A DNA stretch of 64,000 nucleotides, from positions 62,001-126,000 of the forward strand of contig NZ_ML636802.1 in NCBI RefSeq assembly GCF_006476605.1, given 5' to 3'. This stretch comes from Brucella gallinifaecis. GTDB taxonomy: Bacteria > Pseudomonadota > Alphaproteobacteria > Rhizobiales > Rhizobiaceae. Made by a program: the position numbers and the translations under genes. The notes below the pieces were generated by a model. That model ran no database searches. It saw nothing but the letters and a program-made list of their open reading frames with translations, and was not told the origin of the DNA. Of the stretch, positions 46,021-56,189 are shown piece by piece; the stretch's first letter is position 1, and each line of letters opens with the position of its first letter.

Positions 46021-47418
46021 TTAGTCATCTTTGAGCAAAGGGAACTCTAATACGGCGCGTAAGCCCGGCCCATTGTCTTCCAGACGAAGAGCGCCACCGT
46101 GCAATTTCATCACCGCCTTGGCAAGGCTTAAACCAAGTCCCGATCCCGGCTGTGTACGGCTTTCCTCTAAACGGACAAACCGCTCGGTTGCTTGTTCGCG
46201 TTTGTCTTCCGGTATACCCGGACCATTATCAGCAACAACAATGCGCACCCAATGCTGATCACGCTCCATCGAAAGGGTCACGGCGGCAACGTTCTCACTG
46301 CTCAGCGCATATTTGATTGCATTATCAACGAGATTGGAAACCGTCTGTCCAACAAGTTCACGATTAATCCTCAGAGGTACATCATCCAGCGCAGCAAGCG
46401 TCAACTGAACACCTGCGTCTTCGGCGACAGGTTCATACATTTCAGCCACATCACGGACAATCGGAGCGACAGGCATCTCGTCGAGGTTTTCTGACGAATA
46501 GCCGGCTTCAAGGCGGGAAATCATCAATATGGCGCTGAATGTGCGGATCAGTTGATCAGATTCGCCAATAATATCTTCAAGCGCCGCGCGATATTCTGGT
46601 CCGGCTTTCTTGCCCGACAAAGCTTCTTCAGCACGATTGCGAAGGCGGGTCAGCGGGGTCTTGAGATCATGGGCAATATTGTCTGAAACCTGTTTCAAAC
46701 CTTCATTCAGCTCAAGAATACGCCCAAGCATGACATTGAGATTGCCCGACAAACGATCAAACTCATCACCTGAACCATTAACCGGCAGGCGCCCTGTCAG
46801 ATCGCCATCCATAATGCGCTGCGATGCGCGTGACATATCGTCAATACGCTTGAGTGCACGACGGCCAACAAAGAACCAGATCAAAAGAGCGCCAACACCC
46901 ATGATGCCAAGCGCCAGCATCAGCGAGCTTCTGACAAGATCACGGAAGCGTTCCGGCTCACCAAGATCGCGCCCCACCAGAAGGCGCATACTGTTAGGCA
47001 GCGCAATCACCACGGCAATGGCACGATGCTCGGTCTCAGTTCCCTGTTCGCCGTAGCGACGATATTTGAACGCCCGTTCAACAATCCCGTCCGTGTCCAG
47101 CACGCCCGGTTCAACACCCTCGACATTGCCAGACAAGATACGCCCTGACGGATCAGCCACCAGATAGAGATAAGCGCCCGGCTGCCGCGAACGATAAGCA
47201 ATTGTGCGCACAAGCTGAGGTATGCCGCCACGGGCATAGGCCTTGCCAATGCTGGCGACTTCCTCGCCCAGCGCTTCCTGCGTCTGGCTATTGATAATGG
47301 AGGCGGAAAGGTTGGTCATATAAAAGACCAGAGCCACGGCTCCGACCGCAAACAACAGCAGATAGAGCGCCGAAAGACGCGCCGCAGTGGTGCGCATGAG
47401 CGCAGAAAAACGGCTCAT
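46021..47418 (-). CDS. Sensor histidine kinase (two-component, EnvZ/CpxA-like layout)
   Basis: A 465-residue inner-membrane kinase. It has two membrane segments (about residues 15-34 and 163-184) around a periplasmic domain, then a HAMP linker (RRALKRIDDMSRASQRIMDG). The HisKA box is NIAHDLKTPLTRLRNR with H250, and the ATPase domain has NLVDNAIKY, DNGPGIP and GSGLGLSLAK. Its start overlaps the end of its partner regulator by 4 bases. The pair lies between degP and glnE, an order seen in other Rhizobiales. A role in envelope stress is plausible but inferred from the neighbour only. Confidence 0.92.
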   Translation of the reverse strand: MSRFSALMRTTAARLSALYLLLFAVGAVALVFYMTNLSASIINSQTQEALGEEVASIGKAYARGGIPQLVRTIAYRSRQPGAYLYLVADPSGRILSGNVEGVEPGVLDTDGIVERAFKYRRYGEQGTETEHRAIAVVIALPNSMRLLVGRDLGEPERFRDLVRSSLMLALGIMGVGALLIWFFVGRRALKRIDDMSRASQRIMDGDLTGRLPVNGSGDEFDRLSGNLNVMLGRILELNEGLKQVSDNIAHDLKTPLTRLRNRAEEALSGKKAGPEYRAALEDIIGESDQLIRTFSAILMISRLEAGYSSENLDEMPVAPIVRDVAEMYEPVAEDAGVQLTLAALDDVPLRINRELVGQTVSNLVDNAIKYALSSENVAAVTLSMERDQHWVRIVVADNGPGIPEDKREQATERFVRLEESRTQPGSGLGLSLAKAVMKLHGGALRLEDNGPGLRAVLEFPLLKDD

Positions 47419-48125
47419 CCGTCCACCTTGGCGCTTGCAGCAGCTTTGGATTTTGCGGCTTTGAGCATATAGCCCGCGCCCCGTACGGTATGCAGAAGTG
47501 GGCCGTCAAAGCCCTTTTCAATTTTCGAGCGCAAGCGCGAAATATGCACGTCAATCACATTTGTCTGCGGATCAAAGTGATAATCCCAGACATTTTCCAG
47601 CAGCATCGTACGGGTGACAACCTGCCCTGCATGACGCATTAGATATTCAAGCAAACGAAATTCGCGTGGCTGGAGGGTGATATCCACATTCTGTCTGCGT
47701 GCGGTATGTGCGAGACGATCCAGTTCCAGATCACCCACACGATAAATCGTATCGGCCTCGCGCGGGCTTGAACGGCGCTGCAAAACTTCGACACGTGCCA
47801 GCAGTTCAGAAAATGCATAGGGTTTGGTGAGATAATCGTCCCCACCAGCACGCAGACCCGTCACACGATCATCGACTTCGCCAAGGGCGGACAGGATAAG
47901 AACCGGGGTTTCCATGCCTTTTGCACGCAAGCCCGCAACAACCGAAAGTCCATCGCGCTTTGGCAGCATGCGATCAACCACCAGCACATCATAATTGCCA
48001 TGTTCCGCAAGCGCGTAACCGGTCTCGCCATCACCCGCAATATCAGCATTATGGCCAGCCTCGCTAAAGGCCTTCTCAAGATAGCGAGCCGCTTCGCGGT
48101 CATCTTCAATAACGAGAATTTTCAT
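47415..48125 (-). CDS. OmpR/PhoB-family response regulator
   Basis: A 236-residue regulator starting MKILVIEDD at ATG 48123-48125; an ATG six codons upstream is less likely because MKILVIEDD is the normal receiver start. Receiver residues are D8/D9, the phospho-acceptor D51 and K101 in DDYLTKPY. The winged-helix DNA-binding domain has QPREFRLLEYLMRHAGQVVTR and VDVHISRLRSKIEKG. The Lys/Ala-rich C-terminal tail is longer than usual. Forms an operon with the kinase and sits downstream of degP. Confidence 0.94.
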   Translation of the reverse strand: MKILVIEDDREAARYLEKAFSEAGHNADIAGDGETGYALAEHGNYDVLVVDRMLPKRDGLSVVAGLRAKGMETPVLILSALGEVDDRVTGLRAGGDDYLTKPYAFSELLARVEVLQRRSSPREADTIYRVGDLELDRLAHTARRQNVDITLQPREFRLLEYLMRHAGQVVTRTMLLENVWDYHFDPQTNVIDVHISRLRSKIEKGFDGPLLHTVRGAGYMLKAAKSKAAASAKVDG

Positions 48126-48188
48126 GGCTCTACCCCAAAGCAAGCGACGATGATTGTAAAAACAATAAGTTGTCAGGGAAAATGAAGC

Positions 48189-48217
48189 AATGGCAGGCGG
48201 ATTGTCCGCCTGCCATT
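48189..48217 (-). terminator. Hairpin between degP and the response regulator
   Basis: A 13-bp perfect stem (AATGGCAGGCGGA / TCCGCCTGCCATT) with loop TTG, about 50 bases after the degP stop. The minus strand lacks a clean T-run, so readthrough into the regulator is possible. Confidence 0.65.
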
Positions 48218-48231
48218 TTGTTTCAAAACGC

Positions 48232-48253
48232 TAGGGTCAGGACCCATTAATCA
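48232..48253. repeat. Solo end of the 13.8-kb MITE-like element
   Basis: TAGGGTCAGGACCCATTAAT followed by CA matches the first 20 bases of the terminal inverted repeat at 13837 exactly. No partner end lies within 1 kb. It sits 13 bases from the degP stop codon. Confidence 0.65.
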
Positions 48254-48265
48254 AAAGCTTTCGCC

Positions 48266-49810
48266 TTATTCCTGATCAATCGGTAGCGCTACAAAACGGC
48301 TCTGATCATCATTCTGGAGCTGTAGCAGCACAGCCTTGCGGCCAGCCTTGGCTGCTTCGGCAATTGCCTTGTCGATATCTTTTGCACTGTTGACGACCTG
48401 ATTGTTTACACTCACGATCGTTTCACCAGTACGAATACCACGCTCAGCTGCATCGCTATCAGGATCGACATTGGTGATCACAACACCGTCCCCATCCTCA
48501 GACGGTGTGACAGTCAGGCCATAAGAGTCGAGTGTCTCACCCTGCTCTGTATCACCGGAGCCGGACTTGCCTTTGTCGGCCTTGCCCAGATCCTGCGGCA
48601 TTGCACCGATCGTGATATCAATCTCCTGAGCCTTGCCCTTGCGCCATACGGTCAGGGCAGCTTTTTCACCCGGTACGATATTGGCAACTTTACGAGCCAG
48701 ATCACGTGGATCCTGAACAGTTTCACCATTCACCGCTGTAATCACATCACCCGCCTTGATGCCGGCTTTTACAGCAGGGCCATCAGCCTGAGGTGACGAA
48801 ACAAGCGCACCCTTTTCCTCGGCCAGTCCGAGCGAAGCAGCAATATCCTTGTTAACCGGCTGAATCTGCACACCAATCCAACCACGTTCGACCGAGCCTT
48901 TCTCAATCAGCTGGTCAACAACCTGCTTGGCAGTCGATGCCGGAATTGCAAAGGCAATACCCACACTGCCACCCGAAGGCGAGAAAATTGCAGTATTGAT
49001 GCCGATAACTTCACCCGATAGATCAAAGGCCGGACCGCCAGAATTGCCCTTGTTCACAGCAGCATCAATCTGGATAAAATCATCGTAAGGACCGGCGCCA
49101 ATGTCGCGACCACGCGCCGAAACAATACCAGAGGTTACAGTACCGCCAAGACCAAATGGATTACCAACAGCAACAACCCAGTCACCAACGCGGATTTTGT
49201 TGTCATCGCCAAGTTTCACATAGGTAAACTTCTGCTTTGGATCATTAATCTTGAGCACCGCAAGATCAGTGCGCGGATCAGTACCAATCAGCTTTGCATC
49301 GAGTTCTGTTCCGTCATCAAGCACAACGCTGTAAGCATCGCCATCGGCAACGACGTGATTGTTGGTAACAAGATAACCGTCTTCAGAGATGAAGAAGCCG
49401 GAGCCCTGTGCGAAAGGACGTTCATGACCGGGGCGAGCCTTTGAACCTTTTCCACGACGACCTTCAGGGCGTGCATCACCACGCGGTTCCATACCGAAAT
49501 CACGGAAGAAACGCTTCAGAGGATGTCCGTCCGGCAACTGATCAAAACCCGGAGGGGTCATCGTTTGCGAACCGCGGCTATCAGCTTCCTGCACGTCTTT
49601 CTTGACACGGACACTGACAACAGCAGGACGCACTTTTTCAACAAGATCGGCAAAGCCTGCCTGCTGTGGTGCAGTTACGCTCACCGCATCGGCACGAGCA
49701 TTTTCCATAACACCGAGTGGACCGGTTGCGACAAACGCACCGGCAAGTGCTGCGGACAGCGCTATTGCTGCAACGCTCTTACGATACTTCGAGGTAATGA
49801 TCTTCGACAT
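48266..49810 (-). CDS. degP: Periplasmic serine protease/chaperone, DegP/HtrA family (Do-type)
   Basis: Degrades or refolds damaged envelope proteins. The 514-residue protein has an N-terminal signal sequence (about residues 1-41). The trypsin-like domain carries H152 in TNNHVV, D182 in RTDLAVLKI and S257 in GNSGGPAF. Two PDZ domains cover about residues 285-390 and 410-500. The insertion rich in Gly/Arg/Lys before the protease domain is typical of Rhizobiales DegP. It is followed by the two-component pair, which may sense the same stress. Confidence 0.95.
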   Translation of the reverse strand: MSKIITSKYRKSVAAIALSAALAGAFVATGPLGVMENARADAVSVTAPQQAGFADLVEKVRPAVVSVRVKKDVQEADSRGSQTMTPPGFDQLPDGHPLKRFFRDFGMEPRGDARPEGRRGKGSKARPGHERPFAQGSGFFISEDGYLVTNNHVVADGDAYSVVLDDGTELDAKLIGTDPRTDLAVLKINDPKQKFTYVKLGDDNKIRVGDWVVAVGNPFGLGGTVTSGIVSARGRDIGAGPYDDFIQIDAAVNKGNSGGPAFDLSGEVIGINTAIFSPSGGSVGIAFAIPASTAKQVVDQLIEKGSVERGWIGVQIQPVNKDIAASLGLAEEKGALVSSPQADGPAVKAGIKAGDVITAVNGETVQDPRDLARKVANIVPGEKAALTVWRKGKAQEIDITIGAMPQDLGKADKGKSGSGDTEQGETLDSYGLTVTPSEDGDGVVITNVDPDSDAAERGIRTGETIVSVNNQVVNSAKDIDKAIAEAAKAGRKAVLLQLQNDDQSRFVALPIDQE

Positions 49811-49962
49811 CTGGCTCTCCTTACAAGAAGCGATCCGGGACTGGTCCTCTGGGGCGGCACCGACCCTGTTAATCTGTTATGATGTTAAGATAGTCAGCGC
49901 TACCTTACCGCTCAATTTCCAGAAAATGAAAGTTTTGTAAGGTTTGGGAATTGGTTGAGTGC

Positions 49963-50439
49963 TTATTTATCGTCCAGAAGGCGGGAAAGCTCGGCTTTTT
50001 CATGCTCGGACAACGGCTTTTGCACTTCCTTGATGCTGCTGCGCCTGCGAAAAGCAATGATTAAAGCAATAGCACCCAATAGAAGCACGACGACAGGGAA
50101 ACCCCAAAGTATTGCTGTTTGCGTATTAAAACGTGGTGTAAGAAGAACAAACTCGCCATAGCGATCGACAATAAAATCAACGACCTGCTTATCTGAATCA
50201 CCCGCTGTCAGACGTTCACGCACCAGAATACGCAGATCACGCGCCAGTTCAGCATTGGAATCATTAATTGATTCGTTCTGGCAGACCATGCAGCGAAGCT
50301 CTGCCGAGATTTGACGCGCGCGCTTTTCAAGCTGCGGATCAGGCAGGATTTCATCCGGATTGACAGCGAATGCGAGTGATCCCTGAAATGCTATAAAGAG
50401 AATCAGGAAAAACGCAGCTATCTTTTTGCCAGGCATCAT
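49963..50439 (-). CDS. ccmH: Cytochrome c-type biogenesis protein CcmH (CycL)
   Basis: Thiol protein of the system I haem lyase that reduces the CXXCH cysteines of apocytochrome c. The 158-residue protein has a signal peptide (about residues 1-25), the redox motif RCMVCQN with C50 and C53, and one C-terminal membrane helix (about residues 108-128). Its start overlaps the ccmF stop by 4 bases. It is the last gene of the ccmI-E-F-H operon. Confidence 0.95.
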   Translation of the reverse strand: MMPGKKIAAFFLILFIAFQGSLAFAVNPDEILPDPQLEKRARQISAELRCMVCQNESINDSNAELARDLRILVRERLTAGDSDKQVVDFIVDRYGEFVLLTPRFNTQTAILWGFPVVVLLLGAIALIIAFRRRSSIKEVQKPLSEHEKAELSRLLDDK

Positions 50440-52427
50440 ATGGCAGCCCCCGCTTGTTTCGCTGAGCGCTTTCGCGCCTTTGAAGGGGCTCCAACACGCA
50501 AACGACGATCAGCAAGCGAAAAGATTGCGCCAATCATCATGATCAACGCACCATACCAGATGAGCGTCACATGCGGTTTCCACCAGACACGAACAACAAT
50601 TGAACCATCACCCGTTTCATCGCCAAGGGCAACATAGACCTGACTGAACCATAGCGTTCTGATGCCAGATTCTGTCGTTGGCATCTGCCGGGCCGGAAAA
50701 AAGCGCTTTGACGGCTCGATCACTCCCATTTCGCGGCCTCCAGAATCGATCAGCATGAAAGTCCCGCGACTTTCAGTGAAATTTGATCCGGTCAGTGGGC
50801 GCAAACCATTAAAACGCAATGAATAATCTGCTGCTTTTGTGGTATCGCCCGGGCGCATGACAAGAACATTTTCGGTACCATAAGTGGTTACGCTGACAAT
50901 GCCAAGAAGCGTCACACCAAGGCCTATATGTGCAAGCGCAGTTCCAAAAACCGAACGTGGAAGACCTTTGAAACGGGACAGCGCTTTAAGCACTGACACT
51001 TTGCCAATACCAGCTTTCAGCCACAGATCAGTAAGGCTTCCAGCAATCAGCCAGACAGCAAGACCAATACCCATGGCAGCCAGTACAGAGTGGGAGTTAC
51101 TCTGCCACAAAACGAAACCTATCGTGATAAGAGCCAGCGCAAAAGCCGTCATCAGCCTTTGGGCGACGCCATAAAGATCACCGCGTTTCCATGCCAGTAA
51201 AGGCCCGAATGGAACTGCAAAAAGCAGTGGGATCATCAGCGGACCAAAAGTCATGTTGAAGAAAGGCGCACCAACAGAAATCTTTTCGCCCGTCAGAACT
51301 TCGAGCAACAATGGGTAAAGCGTACCGATGAGAACCGTTGCAGCAGCGGTTGTAAGAAACAGGTTGTTAAAAACCAATGCACCTTCACGCGATATTGGCT
51401 GAAACAACCCGCCCGATGACAGGCTTTGAACGCGCAAGGCAAAGAGCGACAGCGAACCACCGATAAAAATTGCGAGAATGGCAAGGATGAAAAGACCGCG
51501 CCCCGGATCGGTTGCGAAACTGTGCACTGAAGTCAACACACCGGAGCGCACGAGGAAAGTCCCGAGCAGGGAGAGCGAAAACGTCAGTATCGCCAGTAAT
51601 ACTGTCCAGATCTTAAGCGCCGAGCGCTTTTCCATAACGATTGCCGAGTGCAGCAAAGCTGTTCCAACCAGCCATGGCATGAAGGAAGCATTCTCAACCG
51701 GATCCCAGAACCACCAGCCACCCCATCCAAGCTCGTAATAGGCCCAGTAAGAACCCATCGCGATGCCGCCGGTCAAAAACATCCATGCGACCAGCGCCCA
51801 TGGGCGAACCCAGCGTGCCCAGGCCGCATCAAGCCGTCCTTCGATAAGGGCTGCAACAGCAAAGGAGAAACAGACTGAAAAACCGACATAGCCGAGATAA
51901 AGCAGCGGCGGATGGATCGCGAGACCAATATCCTGCAAAATCGGATTAAGATCAGAACCTTCTATTGGTGCCGGCAGAATGCGTGTGAAAGGATTGGATG
52001 TAAAAATGATAAATGCCAGAAATGCCGTTCCAATCCAGCCCTGAACACCCAGAACATTCGCCCGCAGAGTTTCCGGCAGATTAGCGGAAAAAGCTGCAAC
52101 AAGTGCGCTGAAAAAGCTTAGAATCAACACCCACAAAAGCATGGAGCCTTCATGATTGCCCCATACGCCGGTGATCTTGTAGAGCATCGGCTTTTGCGAA
52201 TGGGAATTTTCGACCACATTCAGAACCGAAAAATCCGACACCACATAGGCAAATGTCAGGACCACAAAGGAAAAAGCAATGAGCGCAAAAACCGCCAGAG
52301 TGGTGGGCACTGCAACGCCCATAAGCTGCATATCCCTGCGCTGCGCACCAACGACAGGCACAACAGACTGAACCACGGACAATGCCAGCGCCAGAACAAG
52401 CGCAAAATGACCTATCTCAACATTCAT
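50436..52427 (-). CDS. ccmF: Haem lyase subunit CcmF (CycK)
   Basis: Large inner-membrane subunit of the cytochrome c haem lyase, 663 residues with about 14-15 membrane segments. The WWD haem-handling motif is intact: [19 protein letters not shown], around residues 230-250. [14 protein letters not shown] and [14 protein letters not shown] are also present. It overlaps ccmH by 4 bases and lies 18 bases after ccmE. Standard operon order and length. Confidence 0.96.
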   Translation of the reverse strand: MNVEIGHFALVLALALSVVQSVVPVVGAQRRDMQLMGVAVPTTLAVFALIAFSFVVLTFAYVVSDFSVLNVVENSHSQKPMLYKITGVWGNHEGSMLLWVLILSFFSALVAAFSANLPETLRANVLGVQGWIGTAFLAFIIFTSNPFTRILPAPIEGSDLNPILQDIGLAIHPPLLYLGYVGFSVCFSFAVAALIEGRLDAAWARWVRPWALVAWMFLTGGIAMGSYWAYYELGWGGWWFWDPVENASFMPWLVGTALLHSAIVMEKRSALKIWTVLLAILTFSLSLLGTFLVRSGVLTSVHSFATDPGRGLFILAILAIFIGGSLSLFALRVQSLSSGGLFQPISREGALVFNNLFLTTAAATVLIGTLYPLLLEVLTGEKISVGAPFFNMTFGPLMIPLLFAVPFGPLLAWKRGDLYGVAQRLMTAFALALITIGFVLWQSNSHSVLAAMGIGLAVWLIAGSLTDLWLKAGIGKVSVLKALSRFKGLPRSVFGTALAHIGLGVTLLGIVSVTTYGTENVLVMRPGDTTKAADYSLRFNGLRPLTGSNFTESRGTFMLIDSGGREMGVIEPSKRFFPARQMPTTESGIRTLWFSQVYVALGDETGDGSIVVRVWWKPHVTLIWYGALIMMIGAIFSLADRRLRVGAPSKARKRSAKQAGAAI

Positions 52428-52445
52428 AGGTTTTTCCAGTTCCCA

Positions 52446-52943
52446 TCATTCACCTTCCCACACACCCTTCTTTTTCAGGCTGTCGGCAAGATCCTTCGGG
52501 ACATAATTTTCATCATGCTTGGCAAGAACATTATCAGCGCGAAAAATACCATCGGGTTCAAAGCGACCTTCCGCAACGACCCCTTGTCCTTCTCTGAACA
52601 GATCAGGCACAATACCTTCAAACACAACTTTCACGGTCTTGATCGTATCTGTGACGGTGAATCGAATTTCACTGCCCTCTCGCACAACCGAACCTTCCTC
52701 AACGAGACCGCCAAGTCTAAACCGGGCACCGGATGTCATTTCCTGTGCGGTGAGGTCGGCAGGGGTTCGGAAAAAGCGAATGTCCTGATTGAAAGCCATC
52801 AGCATCAATCCAACAGCAACTGACAATACGACCAATGCGCCAGCAATCAGCATCAGCCGCTTTCGCTTCCTTCGGCTAACGGTGCGGGCCAGATTGCCTG
52901 CCGGTTTTATATTGCGCCTGTTGTTTTCTGCAGTCGCACTCAT
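52446..52943 (-). CDS. ccmE: Haem chaperone CcmE (CycJ)
   Basis: Periplasmic, membrane-anchored chaperone that carries haem covalently to CcmF/H. The 165-residue protein has an N-terminal basic segment, one membrane helix (about residues 31-50), an OB-fold domain, and the haem-attachment histidine H143 with Y147 in [10 protein letters not shown]. The Lys-rich C-terminus is normal. Its start overlaps the ccmI stop by 4 bases. Confidence 0.96.
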   Translation of the reverse strand: MSATAENNRRNIKPAGNLARTVSRRKRKRLMLIAGALVVLSVAVGLMLMAFNQDIRFFRTPADLTAQEMTSGARFRLGGLVEEGSVVREGSEIRFTVTDTIKTVKVVFEGIVPDLFREGQGVVAEGRFEPDGIFRADNVLAKHDENYVPKDLADSLKKKGVWEGE

Positions 52944-54079
52944 TGTTTTGCGCTCCCTGCTTCCAATCCCAGCCCTGAGGCAAAATTTTTCAACTCTGTC
53001 CGCTTTTCAACATCCAATGCCGCGATACCACGTTTCAACGCATCAAGAGCTGCCTCACGGCGATCAAGGATCATATAAGAGCGCACAAGGCGTTTCCAGC
53101 CTTCAAGATTCTGAGCATTTTCACGCAGGCTTTCATCAAGGCGCTCAACCATGCCTTCAATCATAGCCTGACGGTCTTCCCGGCTCATTGAGGCTGCGGC
53201 ATCGACGTCATCACTTGTCGGACCCTTAACGGGTGACTGTGGCGCAGTATCATTGTCTTGAATACGCGCAATTGTCTGTTCAACCTGCATGCGCCACGGT
53301 GCGTCTGCCGGCGCATTATCAAGAAGTGTCTGCAATCGTTTTACGGCAGCGTGAGAGTTACCATCCTGCAACTGTGCTTGTGCAAGATAATATTGCGGAC
53401 GTATATCATCAGGCTGCAAAGCGGCCGCTTTGTTAAAAAGATCTTCCGCTTCCGCAGTGATCGGACCACCCGACACTGTGATCAAAGCTTCGCCAAGACC
53501 AAGAACACGCGAGAAATTTTCGCCTTCAAGCCGGATCGACGAACGATAGGCATTGGCCGCATCGCGCCCACGCCCCATACGCTGATAAATTGGCGCCAAT
53601 ACATCCCATCCACGCGCATCATCGGGATTTTGCGCCAAATGCTTTTCAGCCCGTGCGACCAGTTCATCAAGCGAACTGCTTTGAGGACTATTCGCCAATC
53701 GTTCAGCCAGCGGCATTGACGGGACGCCAGGCGCTCCGAAGATTGGATAAATGCCCCAGGCAATCAAAGGGACAGCCAAAACAGAAACAAGAGCCAATAT
53801 ACGCGCTGAAGGCCCTTTTTTTAAACCTGCCTTCATCCCGGAGCTGTCTTTCTCAGCATTGAGAATACGACGCGAAATTTCAATCCGTGCCTGCTCGGCG
53901 CTTGGCGCATCAATCATGCCACGGGCGGCGTCAGCATCGACTTCCCGCAACTGGTCGCGATAGACTTCCAGATCATTTTTTTCAGGAGGCAAAAAATCCT
54001 GCTTGTTCCGTACAAGCGGCAATAAAACAATCATTATAGCTGCAACTGTCAGCAGCGCGGCAATCAACCAAAAATCCAT
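52940..54079 (-). CDS. ccmI: Cytochrome c biogenesis protein CcmI (CycH)
   Basis: Apocytochrome c chaperone that delivers substrate to the haem lyase. The 379-residue protein has two membrane segments (about residues 4-20 and 92-112) and a cytoplasmic loop between them. A periplasmic TPR region follows ([19 protein letters not shown], then [14 protein letters not shown] and further repeats). The C-terminal extension reaches residue 379. It is the first gene of the ccmIEFH operon; no ccmABCD genes lie in this window. Confidence 0.94.
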   Translation of the reverse strand: MDFWLIAALLTVAAIMIVLLPLVRNKQDFLPPEKNDLEVYRDQLREVDADAARGMIDAPSAEQARIEISRRILNAEKDSSGMKAGLKKGPSARILALVSVLAVPLIAWGIYPIFGAPGVPSMPLAERLANSPQSSSLDELVARAEKHLAQNPDDARGWDVLAPIYQRMGRGRDAANAYRSSIRLEGENFSRVLGLGEALITVSGGPITAEAEDLFNKAAALQPDDIRPQYYLAQAQLQDGNSHAAVKRLQTLLDNAPADAPWRMQVEQTIARIQDNDTAPQSPVKGPTSDDVDAAASMSREDRQAMIEGMVERLDESLRENAQNLEGWKRLVRSYMILDRREAALDALKRGIAALDVEKRTELKNFASGLGLEAGSAKQ

Positions 54080-54263
54080 GAATGTGATTTAATCGCAGCC
54101 AACATAAAAACCAACTCGAACTGTGTCGAATCCGGTTGGCTAGGGCAATTCGCCGCAAATCGACAATCACCCGACTGCGCTTTCTTATGAAATGATCAAG
54201 CAATAAAAAACCATATGCAGTTTGCGCGGCAGCAAATAACGACTTGTAAATTTCACAACAGTT

Positions 54264-54710
54264 CTATGTCAGCGGTGTCCAGCTTCCATCCGCATTGCGG
54301 CAGGCAGTGCCACGAACAGTGTGAGGTGCACCCGCTATCACAAAACTATGCGTATATTGACGGCAATTCTGCGAGCCAACCTGATAGGGCTGTGCTGCGC
54401 TCACATCACCCGATGTCGATCCACCACCGCTCCATGAAACGGTTTTGCCTGCTGGCGAATATTCAAGGGCGCGATACTCTGCTTCAAGCGCTTTTCTGCG
54501 ATCGCCCATTGTCAACTGTCCCGCCGAAGACCCAAGCAAACCATTTCCAAGAGACGCAAGAAGATCAGGACGTGTTTCTGCTTTTGAGGAAAGGCCTCCA
54601 AGCGAAGTCAGCCCAGTCCCCTTGCTGCTGCCGGAGGTTCCACAAGCAGACAGCGCAAGCGCAACTGAAACAAGCAAAAACGGAACGGAAAACCTGGAAA
54701 CCATCATCAT
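54264..54710 (-). CDS. RT0821/Lpp0805-type surface lipoprotein (17-kDa-antigen-like)
   Basis: A 148-residue outer-membrane lipoprotein. The signal peptide ends in the lipobox LSAC (lipidated Cys near residue 23), followed by a Gly/Ser-rich linker. The C-terminal domain has MGDRRKALEAEYRALEYSPAG and ends with QNCRQYTHSFVIAG and TACRNADGSWTPL, with paired cysteines. These are features of the 17-kDa surface antigen relatives common in Rhizobiales. Function unknown. It lies between the ccm and feu operons. Confidence 0.85.
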   Translation of the reverse strand: MMMVSRFSVPFLLVSVALALSACGTSGSSKGTGLTSLGGLSSKAETRPDLLASLGNGLLGSSAGQLTMGDRRKALEAEYRALEYSPAGKTVSWSGGGSTSGDVSAAQPYQVGSQNCRQYTHSFVIAGAPHTVRGTACRNADGSWTPLT

Positions 54711-54804
54711 AACAAGCCGACCTTAATAAATATGAGCATGCATATTATCGCAAAATGCAGCCGTTACTCTAACCTTGTAGTTAGGCTTTATGCAAAAACA
54801 ACCA

Positions 54805-56166
54805 TCAATCTTCAGTCAGCGGCAACACAACGCGCACGGCAAGCCCACCCATATTGCTTTTTCCAAGATGCAGGCTGCCACCATATTCGCGCACAGTATC
54901 CTGAACAATCGATAAACCAAGTCCTGTACCCGGTTTGGTTTCATCGACGCGATTGCCCCGCTTCAGCGCCGCTTCAATCTTGTCTGGCGCCAGCCCCGGA
55001 CCATCATCTTCAATCAGGATTTCAAACTGTCGTTTGCCGTCTGCCGCCGATCGAAGAAGGATTTTTATACGCCTGCGCCCCCACTTAGCCGCATTTTCCA
55101 AAAGATTTCCGACAATTTCTTCCAGATCTTCTTTTTCGCCAGCAAATACGGCACCCGGAAGAAGATTTCTGAAGTTGATATTGAAGGAAGGATTGAGTTT
55201 GACCGTTACCCGTTCCATCCGTTCCAGAACGGGAGTGACCGGTGTTCTGAAGACAACACTGTCACGTTGCGCTGCAATGCGTGCCCGTTGCAGGTAATGC
55301 TGTATTTGCACCTGCATGGATTCGCTTTGTTCAAGAACAACGCGCCCCTGCTCCCCTCCCATGCTCCGCGCTTCATTGACGAGAACCGAAAGTGGCGTTT
55401 TGAGAGAATGCGCAAGATTGCCAACCTGTGTACGCGAGCGCTCAACAATACGACGATTATTCTCAATCAGGGCATTCATCTCTTTGGCAAGCGGGGCAAT
55501 TTCAATCGGTAAGGATGTGTCGAGTCTAGCTGAACGGCCTTCGCGAATATCTGTAAGTGCCAGACGCACCTTGTCGAGTGGGCGCAAACCGAACAGGATA
55601 ATAGCAGCATTGATGAAAACACTGCCCAGCCCAAAAATCGCAAGATAGAAAGCAAGTTTTCTACGAAAGTCAGAGATTTCTCTCATCACTTCGCTCAGAT
55701 TACCCATTACACGAAAACGCGCTACACGATTGTCATTATCCAGAACGACTTCCGTTTCGACAATATAGAGCTCTTCACCATTGAGTCCCGGCAAGGTGTA
55801 GCTGCGCATGAATGAGCTGTCGAAAGGGACCTGCGATAGCGGGATTTCCGGAACAACACGTCCAACAGACGACAGGGATTGCAGCTTGCCACTCACATTG
55901 TCCGAAATGGGATCGACCGACCAGTACCAGCCAGAAAGCGGACTGGAATAACGCAACTCACCCAATTCAGGCCGACCTTGAAGGATGCCATCCGTTGTTA
56001 TGCTCACTGCACCGACAAGGCTGAACAGATGAGCCGTCAGCAGTCGTTCAAAATTATTACGCGCCGCATCGCCATAAAGGGTGCTGATCAGTGTGGCTAC
56101 AACCACAAGCGCTAAAATAACCCAGAGCGTCGACAGGGTAACGACGCGTATTGCCAGCGAACGCAA
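54805..56166 (-). CDS. feuQ: Sensor histidine kinase, FeuQ-type
   Basis: A 453-residue inner-membrane kinase with two membrane segments (about residues 10-30 and 171-193) around a periplasmic sensor region. The phospho-acceptor is H253 in NLAHSLKTPLSVL, and the ATPase boxes are NLLENAAKWG, EDDGPGLA and GTGLGLSIV. The layout is PhoQ-like. It follows the regulator by 23 bases and, with the small exported protein upstream, forms the order known for feuN-feuP-feuQ of Sinorhizobium, which controls osmoadaptation and envelope genes including glucan export. Assignment rests on order and architecture. Confidence 0.85.
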   Translation of the reverse strand: MRSLAIRVVTLSTLWVILALVVVATLISTLYGDAARNNFERLLTAHLFSLVGAVSITTDGILQGRPELGELRYSSPLSGWYWSVDPISDNVSGKLQSLSSVGRVVPEIPLSQVPFDSSFMRSYTLPGLNGEELYIVETEVVLDNDNRVARFRVMGNLSEVMREISDFRRKLAFYLAIFGLGSVFINAAIILFGLRPLDKVRLALTDIREGRSARLDTSLPIEIAPLAKEMNALIENNRRIVERSRTQVGNLAHSLKTPLSVLVNEARSMGGEQGRVVLEQSESMQVQIQHYLQRARIAAQRDSVVFRTPVTPVLERMERVTVKLNPSFNINFRNLLPGAVFAGEKEDLEEIVGNLLENAAKWGRRRIKILLRSAADGKRQFEILIEDDGPGLAPDKIEAALKRGNRVDETKPGTGLGLSIVQDTVREYGGSLHLGKSNMGGLAVRVVLPLTED

Positions 56167-56189
56167 AGGGGGGAAAATGCGGAGCAGTT

